From Takakia lepidozioides (Eukaryota > Streptophyta > Takakiopsida > Takakiales > Takakiaceae), in the NCBI GenBank assembly GCA_030704615.1, contig CM060731.1:64646756-64710755 (forward strand): a stretch of DNA of 64,000 nt, given 5' to 3'. A program made the position numbers and the translations under genes. The notes under the pieces were generated by a model. The model had not been told where the DNA came from and made no database searches. It saw only the letters and a program-made list of their open reading frames with translations. Below, piece by piece: positions 22,145 to 33,600 of the stretch. The first letter of the stretch is position 1; each line of letters opens with the position of its first letter.

Positions 22145-22732
22145 CACTGTTGGTCTGGTATAAGGTGAATAAAGCATTAGTATATGCACTGGTATCAGAT
22201 ACCAGACCAGTCTGGTATCATTTGGGAGAATATTTGGTCATATAACAGACCAGGGTGGTATCAGGTTTTTCATACCAGCCACAATACCAGTACTCCCCCC
22301 TAGTCTTCCTCATTTACTCTGATATGTGTACCTTATTAATTTATATGTACTAACATATGCCTACATACTTGTACTTATGTATATTTATTTTTTTATTTGT
22401 ATAGTATTTGTTTTCACTTGCTATTTGCATAGGGCCCACCCCTGAAAGGGGCAGTAGCCACAAAGCGAAGTGGCACTTAGTTACGCTGGCTTTGGCCGGA
22501 GTCCTCTCTCTCTCTCCGTTAAAGAAACTTTATCTTTAACTTTATCTCTCTACTTGCTATTTGATAAACTTGTAGTTCAAGATGGCTTTGGAATGGTACC
22601 AGAATTGATATCTCGTATCTAGAAAAGGATACATCCACCATTATATAGACGAGACTAGTATAAAAGTTTTGTGATACATCTGGTACAGGCACCAGTCTGG
22701 TATGTCCTGAACCTGATACCAGAATAACACTG
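22145..22732. mobile_element. Non-autonomous hAT-type MITE (588 bp) with 8-bp TSD
   Basis: The termini form inverted repeats. The left begins CACTGTTGGTCTGGTATAAGG; the complement of the right begins CAGTGTTATTCTGGTATCAGG, identical at 17 of 21 positions. Both sides are flanked by the direct repeat GTTTGGAA (22137-22144 and 22733-22740). CAGTGTT ends and 8-bp duplications are hallmarks of hAT transposons. The interior has more TACCAG/CTGGTA palindromes and no ORF, so it would depend on a transposase elsewhere. Confidence 0.8.
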
Positions 22733-23334
22733 GTTTGGAAATGGTCAGCTTCGAAAAAGCTTCACTCGTGGAGGGCCCTTCTTACTTCACGTCACCCACT
22801 GTAAAGCTAATATTACAACCTAAGGAATATCCCTCTATCCTCTACAGATCAAGCTCTAATATGCCAAAAAGGTATCTAACCAGCATGTGATATTCTCTGG
22901 GAGTTACCTTGCTGTGTGAGTTCAAACCAGAGGTCATGAAAAGGTCCTCATTCCTTAGACGATGACCTAGTCTTGCCTTATTCAGGGCCTTACCACACGA
23001 GTGGCAGTGGAAGCCCCCGCAGCCTGCCGAAGGGGTGCTTATGTGGAGCCTTTCCAATGAAAGTAGGATTTCCAGGACTATTGCCTGGAAATCCGAAATG
23101 TTAGGGAACTTCTTTGTCGTGGCCCGACTGCCGGTCAAGTGATTGCGTTGGTTTGTTATTGCCGACCTGGGCCTACACTCCATAACATACATGTGCTACA
23201 ATCCTAGCCAGGGACCTCCATGTCACTCGAGCTCAGTGCCGCGTGTGGTAAACCCTTCAGATTCAGGAGTGCAAGTACTCTGACTCTATGGTAAGCAATT
23301 TGTTAGCTCTCTTGTAGCAAGAAACTCTGCAACA

Positions 23335-23492
23335 TGTAAGTCAAGTGAGAAAATGTGGTCAAAGGACTTTACACCATGTCAGGGCTCCGATTGGTCTGTT
23401 ATGATGAGTCATGCCCCTTAGTCTCACTTTCCTCTTATGATTTGCCAAAACAAGAGAGGCCATCACCGTTTTAGGCTTGTTATTCTTTGGAG
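23335..23492 (+). repeat. Dispersed repeat copy (GAGAAAATGTGGTCAA family)
   Basis: About 155 bp match, with substitutions, the stretches at 43391-43542 (same strand) and 42985-43135 (opposite strand). All share GAGAAAATGTGGTCAA, GCTCCGATTGGT, AGTCATGCCCCTTA, CTCTTATG-TTTGCCA and AGGCTTGTT in that order. The nature of the element is unknown; it is non-coding. Confidence 0.75.
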
Positions 23493-25752
23493 TTTCGTCT
23501 TCCTATGAGCTGTCTTGTAGTGTAATTAGAGGGTGTTACCAGAACTTTATCTCAATGATTCTCATGTAATATAATGTGGAGTACAGAACAGTGTTGATGG
23601 CTTTGACATCAGGTACTTTTGCCATTTGGCGGCCATACTGAGACCTGCATATGGTATATAGTACCTTATTAATCCTTACACACACATGAAGCCTGCTTCG
23701 GGTTTGTTTTTTCGATCTCCTGAAACTTGCTGTGCTTTGCTGAAAAAAATTAGCCCAGAATACCAGTTGATCTTAGAGTGAGAAACATCATCTAATATTC
23801 CAGCACTTCCTCCATCCGGTTATGAAATTTTAGTGGCTAGGGGTAGGTGTCAAACCCAAATTTCGAAATTTGGGTTTGAGCGCAAAGCTCGTTTGCTCCT
23901 ATTTTTTAACACCTCGGATCCCCCTGTACTTTACTATAATGAAGCTATGGGTTCCAGCACTGTTGATGCATGGAATGCGGCGATCTTGGGGAGTATGGAA
24001 TGCACCGGTCCCATATGCACACTATTCTACCTAATAATCAACATAAAAATACACTAAAAATTTATCTGAAGTGCTTTACAAATAAGGCCCAAATCTGGCA
24101 TGAATGGCCCCCTATTGGATACAACAGCACTGTATGGCAGCCGCGCAGACTGCCGCACACCAGCATAGGGTGTAGGCATCTTTTGGCAAACAAAGTGACC
24201 CCACCTAAGCCAGGCCCAATTCGGGACCCCTAAATGGGCAGTGGTAAGTAAATGGATGTGTTTACAAACATCTGACCAGAGGGATTTTCCATCCAAGAAA
24301 TCCTTACCCTTGGAAAACAACCTTTTGAAAAATGATGTGTCATGATTTCAGGTCCTGAAGGTCAAGAATTCATCCTGCAATATATCTCCCAAAAACTTGG
24401 CTGAAACCCAAATAGAGCACTAAAAAGTCAGATAAATAAAATGTTAGCCATACAGTAACAGCTCAAGGATTTCTAAAATTTGTCCCACAAAATCAACCCA
24501 AAACAAACAAACAGACAAAAATTGCAGTCAAAGAAAATCAGGTAGAAAAACCTTGTCTGGGCCTGATTTTGCAACTTCACATCCAATGAAATCAGCTTAC
24601 CCTCCTACTCTCAACCATCATTGCTTGGACATCCTATTGCCGACTCACCATCATCTACCGGACAGCCGTGTTAGATTTACACGTAGATATATGGTACACA
24701 TCAGCCTTCCCTAGCTGCCCAAGTCCTCATCTACTATCTGTTGACATTTGAACTGACATCACTTCTGGTTGGCTGATCAAACCCACATAGGTATACTATA
24801 TTGGATGTCAGCCATTATGGCCAACCCAGCATATAAAAAGGGGGAGACTAGGCTGACCAATTAATATGTCGGTTTATAGTTATTCCTACACATATAAGAC
24901 CCACCCCAAAAAGGGATGTAGCCGACAGGTGAGTCGGTACCTTCAGAGTCCTTGCAGAAGGGCTAGGCAATCAAGTTGCCCAGGTTTCAGTCGGTGTTCA
25001 CCTTTCAAACAGAAGGCAAAAGCCCCTCAGGTGAAGTGACACCATATTTTACATTAGCGTCATACAACAATTAGGTGGGAGGTTAGTGATCTTGGTGAAG
25101 TAAGACAGCGAAGCCTGGAACCTGGAAAACCAAGGAGTATTGAGGGAGATGTGATCCTTCCTGCCTGCTATATTTCAATGCAAAGAGCTTCTGTCCATTC
25201 TCAGAGGTTGAGAAGAGCAATTCTGCGAAGCCAAAGATGGCATTGAAGGCTAAGGTCGTGACAAGTACGTGCACACAACTTTGATTTAAGTGGATGAATT
25301 GTTCTCCTTTTTGCTGGGGTTGGTTGATCTTACAATTGTTGAAAGTGCACCTTGATGAGACCTGCTTTTGTAAGAAGAAGAATAATGTTCTAGTGAGTCT
25401 CACACCCTGCATATGTAGTGACATTTCAACCTTCAAGCAAGAAAGCCCTCCCCATCCCGTGAGATGTGGAAGGCCACTGCTTGACATTACTCTGAAATGA
25501 CAAAAGCCTGAGTTGAAGCTCTTTGGCTCACAAACATTGTGCAACCAGGAAAAAGAGAGAGGATCTATAGCAAACAATATGCTCACCACCTATTTGTCTG
25601 AACAGTTCAAAAAGTCAGCGCAAATGGCTCCTTTGCTCCTGTGACTATTGCATATATTACTTTTTTATGCAGTGGGCTGAGGGCCATGGGCGAGATAATT
25701 ACACAAGTTTCTAAGTTCCAAAATCTAACTCACACAGGAACAGGTTACTTAC
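23493..25752. other. Unassigned sequence with possible 3' end of the RBM7-like gene
   Basis: No gene is recognised. A segment at about 24890-24960 (CCACCCC...GGGATGTAGCC) loosely resembles part of the MITE interior at about 22435-22470, suggesting another old transposon piece. The missing last exon(s) of the minus-strand RBM7-like gene may lie within 25.0-25.7 kb. One phase-compatible but unconvincing acceptor is near 25123. Confidence 0.35.
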
Positions 25753-28331
25753 CACTATCCACGAAGGGTGCAGTTGATGACCCCTCCATTTGACCATCGA
25801 TACGGCTACAACCTAGTAAACTTTTTCCTAATAGGTAGTGTAATAATACAAGATACTCTTTCGTGTACCCTCTCCTCCTGCTCCCCATCCCCCTTCTCTC
25901 CTGAAGGATTTTTTTTCTATTTAATGTCTTCTTGACTGTGCTGTGCTGCTCACCTCACCCAAACCTGCTACTGCTCTCAAGAAGAGGGACATTAGGGAGT
26001 AAACACTTTTTTGATACACAAAAAACAGTGCTCCCCACTTCAGAGTTGGCTATCTACCTTCCTCAACTCAGTAGGATGAGGGTGCATATGCGTGTTGGTG
26101 ACTGTAGTGCCGGCCTCGTAAACCCCAGTGCCCCAGAGCTGCTAATTGGGCATTGGATTGTTCTACTGTGCTTAGAAAGCCTGGCATTTGCATGCCAACA
26201 CGCACTGCAAACAAGTATACCAGCTGGAAAATGTCAGAAAACCTAGGATCATTCAATCCTGTTCATCTGAAAGGTAGCATGCGTGGATTGGAAAACACAA
26301 TCCAAGGCACATAGATAACTTTACAATAAGCCAGTCTGCATGTGTGGAGATGCCCTTACTAACACGCTAGCAAGGACATCCCCTTGAAGCACAGGCCTGC
26401 AAGATACTGGCCATTCTGGAGTCCCATCCAAGGGATTCTAACCCACCAAAGTCAGAAACAGAGCAAAAAATTTCACTAGCCTGTGTGAAAAGCAAATAAG
26501 TGACACAAGGGAGGCAATGTGCACACAGAAAGGGACAAGAGAAATGGAGAGACAAGGCAACGACATTGCGGCGAGTTGAACACATAGGCTTACCTGCTGG
26601 GGAATAGTTAGGGTAAGGTGAGTATCTTGGAGAGTAGTTTTCAGCCAGATAATTATTGGTTTCATGTGATCGGAGGGACAGTCTGTTGCTACCTATGTTG
26701 TCCTGACCTGGGTGGGCTGCCCTTTCTCCTCCCGAAATCTGCAAAGAAAAAAAACATGCATCCAGTACTTCTCTCGTAATTTTCCTTGCAAAATTTAGGA
26801 ATGTGTGTGTGTGGTGGCGAAGTGGTACGGGGCATAACTAAATCATGTATTATTGATCCATCACACACTTTATCAGTGCAATATGAGGGTACTGTTCCAC
26901 AATCACTTTGAAGAACAAGATTGAACTTGTGCTTGAAATTTGATCTTTGCAACTTTCATTTGCATGTATACAGCACCCGCCAGGATACAGCATTTCAAGG
27001 GGCAGCTTTAAAATATGGGTCAATTGGTGTAGAGACTGACCTCGAAGCATTCCTATTTATCAAAAGTATGTTTGTGGCTCAACTGTGCTTTACAGTCTAA
27101 GGGCCAAAAACAAATCAATCTGGGTGGCACATACCTGGTACTGACTTGGGACCCAAATCTGTGTCTTGGGCCCCAGGTCAGCCAATGACAAACCCAGCAC
27201 CATTGCTTGATCTCATCATGACCACAAATCAAGGTTAATGAGCTCTACGCCTCTCCTCATGGCCCCATGTGGCTTCCCCGCACAGTGAGGAAAGATTGTA
27301 CCCTAGAGGCCAAAAGAGGGGCCAAAGCCTACCTATTTTGGCCCAGTTCCCAACTGGTACTTCTGTGAAACCCTTCTAGCAGCCGTGAAGCAAAATGCTT
27401 CACCTAAACCTTCCCTCCCTATTGAAATCATCTACAGACATTCCGAATACATGGCATACTATGACAGTCCGATGAGCTACTAAGCTACAGAGAACTCACC
27501 ACCCGTAATGATCAACAACTCGAGATCGTGATACAAGCACAACGAGGCCGTGACAAACAAGTCCCCAAAGAAGAGGAAGAAAGATAACAAACCCAACCTA
27601 CCGCAAAGCGAAGAGAGCGATTGTAAAGGGAGACAAGGCCTGAGAAAAGACGGAGGGCATACTGAGCACTCTCCTCTGTCTTGTACTCAGCAAAGCCATA
27701 ACCCTTGTGACGCTTGCTGTCCTTGTCTCTTGGGATATATACCTCTACCAACGGACCTGCCTGCACCAATATCTCGTACAGCACCCTTTCCTCCACTCTC
27801 TCATCCAAATTCCCTATCATTGCCACAATCACTCTTTCTTATCAGCCAGTTCTCTCTTACCCAGCAGGTTTCCCGTAACTTTCCTCTCATACAACGCGTC
27901 CCGTAATGTTCACTCACTCCTCAACCACTCCATCAGTTGATTTCTAAAACAATAAATCCTCTCCCACCCCAGTTCGTCAACGACATTCTCGCAACTCCTA
28001 AACCCACACCTTTCAAAAAAGGTTAACAAGCGATCTAACTGACAAACACTGATTACAGGACATCGCCTTCTTTCCACTCGGACTCTCCCTCTCGCTCCCG
28101 TAATTTCTATTTTTCATCTCGAAAGTGACGGTACAAAGAGGACAAAGCAGCAGGGAGAACGTCGAAAAATGAGCGTATCATCACCATACTCAACAGTGAA
28201 TAAGCATCAAATCATTTCCAAAACAGCACGTTCACCCTGTGATTGAAAAAAAAAGCACAGGGAGTGGAGAGAAGAGAAGAATAAGGAAGAAACATACCGA
28301 CGTACAAAGTGGCGTCTGTGTTTCGCGGCAT
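25753..28331 (-). CDS. RBM7-like RRM protein (NEXT-complex family), 3' end unresolved
   Basis: Model: complement(join(25753-25812, 26594-26738, 27602-27813, 28298-28331)), with GT-AG junctions in consistent phase. It starts at ATG 28329-28331 (MPRNTDATLYVG). Residues 9-82 form one RRM: RNP2-like LYVGNL, then LYEILVQAGPLVEVYIPRDK, RNP1-like KGYGFAEYKTEE and ALRLFSGLVSLYNRSLRFA. The IL-QAGP and PRDK features are those of the RBM7/RBM11 group, whose members bind nascent RNA in the nuclear exosome targeting complex. The third exon begins ISGG, as after the RRM in plant homologues, and runs into a Tyr/Ser/Pro-rich tail. The fourth exon (60 bp) is plausible but weaker. I could not place the stop codon. 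An SF3B4-type splicing factor is the main alternative. Confidence 0.72.
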
Positions 28332-30060
28332 GATGTTAAACAGCCTGCCCTAAATGACAGTATAAAGAGAAAGAGGAAAAGGACAGCTACAATACAAGAG
28401 GAAAGTATGTGACCCTCCTACACAAAATACACGAGAACCAGACCTACTAATGGCCCCTGGGTGAACAACAGAAGCAACTCGCTCAGCTACCCCTGCAGTG
28501 GAAGTAAACCTGGTTGAGGACAACACAGCGGAACAGTTTCTCACTCGGAAATTGACGAAAAACAACGGACACCTAGCCAGACAAGTAGACTTCAAGCTTA
28601 CGAACAAAATGACAAACGCAGACTGGATCTCGGAAGGCAGTCGGGAGGCCAGCGATGCGAGAGAGAAGCTTCGGCGTTCTAGAAGGTGGGACGACCTTCG
28701 TTTCTCGTTCGTCTCCTCTAGAACGCGTATAGGACGAAGCGTCGGTTAGGGTGGCTACTCTGTCAAGATCCTGCCTCACAACTCCTCTACAATCTTCGAA
28801 ATCGGCCCCACCAAGCGGGCCCATAGAGTGCATTTGGCGGGGCATTTTGGCTTGCACAGCACTGGAGATGCTCTTAGGCGCTGGTGCTCGACCATTCCAG
28901 GGTACTTTATGCTCTAAATGGAATTGATATCATTTGCTCTACTGCTTGTGTTCCAGTCTACAGGCGGAGAACATCCCATAGAGTATGATGGAATTGCAGT
29001 ATAAAACTTGTTTCCATCATGGGTTCAATAACTTCGTCAGCACATGTGCCCATTCTGCTGTCTAAAGCAAAGGAATTGGAAGCCCAAATGTACCTGTTCT
29101 TGTAGCCTTCTTTAGACAATAAGTTTTTGTTTCTTTACAAAAGGCTCAAGCTCTTCCTATTTTACGTCAGGCAGAGGTTGCCAGGGCTGTATTAAAATCC
29201 CTTACCAAAGCTCATCACTGCAAAAATAAGGCATGTATGCTGTGCCATTACAAGAGTCATTCTCACCTCCCGGCACTTTCTGACCCATCCTCTTTCCTGT
29301 TGTAAGACCTTCTTGGGGCACTAGGTGATGTGAAAGTAGTTTGATTTCTTTTTGATAATATATCTAGCTCTATGAGATTTTGTTTCTCCCTTGGAGACAA
29401 TTTTACCCATTTGTACAATCACCCCAAATGGGTCTTTTGTAGAACTATGTGGAAATGTCAATATGAAACTTCAGGTGTTGTACTACAGTGTGATGTGTAG
29501 CTGTGAGATTTTAGAGAGGAACTCAACGGACGGACTGGAAGCAACATTATACCTCCCAAATGTGTATTTCATCTATCTTGACAATGTATGTTGCTAAAAA
29601 CAAACCACTGTGACGGTACTCCTATTGAGCCCTCGTGTTGTTTCTTAACAGAGATTGGTTGTCTGCATATGTCCTCGACAAAAAGAGGGAAGAAAGAGAG
29701 AAGGAACGATGGAAAGAAGTTCACGGGCCCAAGAGAAATGAACCCATCAAACTGATAAATATTGGGGACGCACGCACCGTCAACTTGCTTCTAGATTTGT
29801 GTTTAGAAATTTAGCATTATACCGTTATACTAAATGAAGGATATAGTTTGTCTGCTCACCTAATAATGTGTTTGCAAGATTGGTAGCTTCTCCTCTTTGG
29901 GGTTGATAGGACGAGGTAAGGCGGACAACACAAAGACAGCATCAAGACCGTCAGTCAGTGACCACCGTCAGGTCTTTGAGGTTTCTGCCGAAGTTAAGAA
30001 AGGGGTCTCATTCATTTCCCTTCATAGTCTTTTCTTCCCTTCATTCTCTACAATCGCCGG
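28332..30060. other. Intergenic region upstream of the RBM7-like gene
   Basis: It contains the presumed promoter of the minus-strand RBM7-like gene. An imperfect inverted repeat (GCTTCGGCGTTCTAGA...TCTAGAACGCG...GACGAAGC) lies at about 28669-28742. No recognisable gene was found; short frames only. Confidence 0.4.
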
Positions 30061-30069
30061 TCACCATTA

Positions 30070-30430
30070 TAAGTCAAGATCCTGACACCAATGCGAACAA
30101 GCTTTCTGGCCCCCTCAACTATTCAACATGGAAGTTCAGGATCAAAAATATCCTCAGGAGAGATGATCTTTGGACATAGTTGATCATCTCACCCCGTTAG
30201 TAGAGTTATCGATCCCATGAATTTTGAACAAGTCGACAATCTCCAGAGACTCAAAGTCAAAGCTCTTACTACTTCTGAATTTATCTGTGAAAGATCATGG
30301 CATTCCTTCTATTGCTCATTTCGAAGATCCCAAGGACAGTTGGAGGTATTTGGCAGAACTATTACCTCCAGTGCAGTAGCCACAGCCAAATACGCTCGAC
30401 TAAATTCCTGAGTTCCTGCTGCAGGTTACA
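30070..30430 (+). mobile_element. Copia-type gag N-terminal fragment
   Basis: The frame at about 30075-30179 encodes KLSGPLNYSTWKFRIKNIL, then RRDDLW and a stop. This is the start of the copia gag (DUF4219/UBN2-like, LxGxNYxxWKxxM pattern). Further traces follow in shifted frames to about 30430. It is a short dead relic immediately downstream of the 3' end of the helicase gene. Confidence 0.6.
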
Positions 30431-30611
30431 CCTGGCATGATGCCACAACCAGCCATGACTTCAGAAATAAAAATGGCCTCTATTGTCAATGAGTCTATTC
30501 AGCAATGACCCATGACATTGCTGATGCTTGCCATTTTCTTTTTTTGCAACCAGTTATTGTGATGCATGGAATTAGAGACGTGCCTTATTTGAGTATGGCT
30601 TACAAGGGCCA

Positions 30612-33600
30612 CTACATGTCATCATCCTCATCAACTTCGCCACAGTTCTCAAAGGTTTCCTCAGCTTCCTCATCCACTGCCTCCTCCATGGTCAAGTCTC
30701 CGTCCGTAGTGCTGTCAACAGCCGCTGCTGACAACTCCAGTGACATGCGTTTGGCTTCTTCTTCTGCAGCCAAATTTTTCATGGCTGCTAAGCTCTCATC
30801 ATTGAATAGTCCATGGTAGGGCTTTGTCACCTGCAGTGCCATTACCATCCATCAATTCTAAACATTGGCAGTTTTAGGTATAGCATACTCAAAAGCAGGC
30901 CTACTTCATGGAGTAAAAAAGGGAACTTTGCTCACAGGTTCCTATTCTACAAGAGGGGTCGCTGACAGAGACTCCACATCGCCACATTACACACTCTCGA
31001 CTCACGCAAGAAAGAAAATGGAACAAATGCTACCTAGGTTTTCTAGGCCGAATTACATCCAAAAACAATTAGTGCCCAGCAAATCTTGCTATCTAGAAAG
31101 ACCACCTTAAAGTATCGGCAGCGCTTTCTGGCACTGGTAATCAAGTTCTTCCAATGCTTGTCGATTCTCAAACTATCTGCACACCCCACCACCTGCAGCA
31201 TCCCATCATTTCCCATTTCAACTTTCCTTAACCTACCACGTGTGCCTATCAACATCAGCAGCGGATGGTTGGCTACAATTCACATAAACCTGAGCAGTAT
31301 CTCAATTTCAAATCGGGTCTTGACATCCATACTCGGGCAAACCTGCTATCAGTAACATTTGAACATACAACAAAGGACCTAGCTCTAACCAAGAATATTG
31401 ATTTCAGGCACCATACCAGCATAGAAGCTCTAGCTCGAGTCAAGCCAACATTCATACGTCTATAGTCAGAGACAAAGCCAATGCTTTTCCCCTTCCTGGA
31501 CCTTACACAAGAAAAGATGGCAACATCCTTCTCCCTTCCCTGCAAAAAACCATTGGTCAGACAACTGAAAATATTGTCACTCGCTTGGAAAGTTTCCCCT
31601 TGCAAATAATCATTCAAAGTACTCTTGGTTATTTGATGTGTGGATGAGAGAACAGAATAGCATACCTGGAAGCCATCAACGGTGTTTATGTCAATGAGCC
31701 GGGCAGACTCCTGGCCGAGCACCTCAGTGAAGCGTTCACGCAGCAGCTTGACTTGGAGCTTATAGGGGGAAATAACAGCCACATGAGGCCCACCTTTGAG
31801 CTCAGGATAGGTGGCCACCATGTGCCGATACAGAACCAATACAAATTCCACCTCATCCTTGTTCATCCACGATCCACTTCCTATCGGCTGGCTTTCTGTT
31901 CCTGTTATGTCAAAGAATGCAAATGGTCCAAAGCAGCGGTGCTCGTGCCATGGGCGCTTCGTTACCTTCTCCACTTCTCTACCATCCTCTAATGCCGCCT
32001 CGTAGAACTCGTTTGATGGAAATTCTCGAATCTATCCATCACATACACACGCATGAATGCATCGAAGTCAACAATTGACGCTAAACAAAGCCACCTGATT
32101 CCATTTAAAAATAGCATGGACCCCGCCTCTGACAACAACAGCAATCCCTATCAGTCGCTTAGGACCCAAGAAACCTATCAACGGGCATTTCAGTTATATC
32201 AGACATGAGAGTACTTGAGGGTGCATGCGATACTGTGTCTTCAGCATTTGCACGGGGTACCCAGCCTTCTGGAAACGCTTGAACATGCTGGTGTCATACC
32301 TGCCAAATGCACACGCCCTCCATTCTCAGCTAAAAACACTTCACAAGACCTCAATCATCCATATGACAAAGAATACCACTAAAAGGGTAAGCAAATCCAA
32401 GCGCGCACCCATGCAAAACTGCTTCAGTGGAGAGGACGGTAGCCGGCAACTGGATGGGATCCCCAACCTGCACTGCCAAGTACAACACATTCATCAACCC
32501 ACACAGCTATCCCTCTCCTGCCTCTTCCTTCGCCAGTGCCATGGCACTGTAACCACAGCCACACTTATCACACGTTTGTTACCAGATAGGGGCTAGATCA
32601 GCAATGGTTAACCATGATGTAGTGCCTAACACTTGCATGTTGGGGTCTACTGATGTAACAGCGAAGAGTTATGTTGTTGTTGCACCAACTCAAACCTCTC
32701 GGATGGCAATTCAAGCTTGTTCGTCTGATGTCAATGTCAAAGCATCATATATCCTTGTGGGCTGGAACCTCACAGGTGCACATCCACAGGACGTATCACA
32801 TTGCTAGATTCCAGCTTTCCCTCATTTCCTGGACTAGCTTAGCAAGAGCACTAGTGGCCAGATACAGCATACATAATTGTGTGCTATCAAACACACGACA
32901 AATATTTGCTGCATTGTTTAAAGGGTACAGAATCATGCCAGAAACACTTGTCGGCAACCATGCACTAGCGGCACCAATGTTGATGGCTCCACCTGCATTC
33001 ACCAACCTCCCCACATCAATATCACACCAACTAACACAGCAAGCATTCCCTCTCGCTCATCAAGCACATGAACTTGACATCAGAGTAGGTGAAATCAAGA
33101 CATTAAAGAGGATACAAAGGACATACCAAGACAAAATTCTACTGAAAGAAGATGATGATTCTTACAGCTTGTGCTGCCTCATCAATGACAACCACGTCAA
33201 AGCCACGATTCATGCGCATGAAGACACCTGCACCACTATAACTCAATGTAGAGCAAACCTGCAGCCATAAAGCCACCCGCAATTACCAAGTATTCCTTAG
33301 GGTGTCCCAAAGACATGCCAACCATAGTCACTTGCCACACTAGATAGCAAATAAGGCCATTACACCCACAAGGTATTGGTTTGCATTCCAATGTGATCGA
33401 TTGGTTTATGTAAGGTAGTGAATTGTGCTCCTTTGCACTCTCTCCACTCATTCTTCATGGATTGCAAGCACTCCAGAAAATGTCAGCAACATGCACAAAT
33501 TCCACCATCTTAGGTCTTTAAGACACACTGCTCCAACAACTGTGAAGAAGGTGGCCTTGTACCATAACCCATTGACCATCTGCTAGATGCTACGTAGCTA

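Noticed and set aside
25083-25589. 168-codon minus-strand ORF as the 3' exon of the RBM7-like gene
   Set aside because: Its sequence does not resemble the family C-terminus and the phase fits only with weak acceptors.
28498-28749. 83-codon plus-strand ORF upstream of the RBM7-like gene
   Set aside because: No motif and no conserved context; it overlaps an imperfect inverted repeat in the promoter region.
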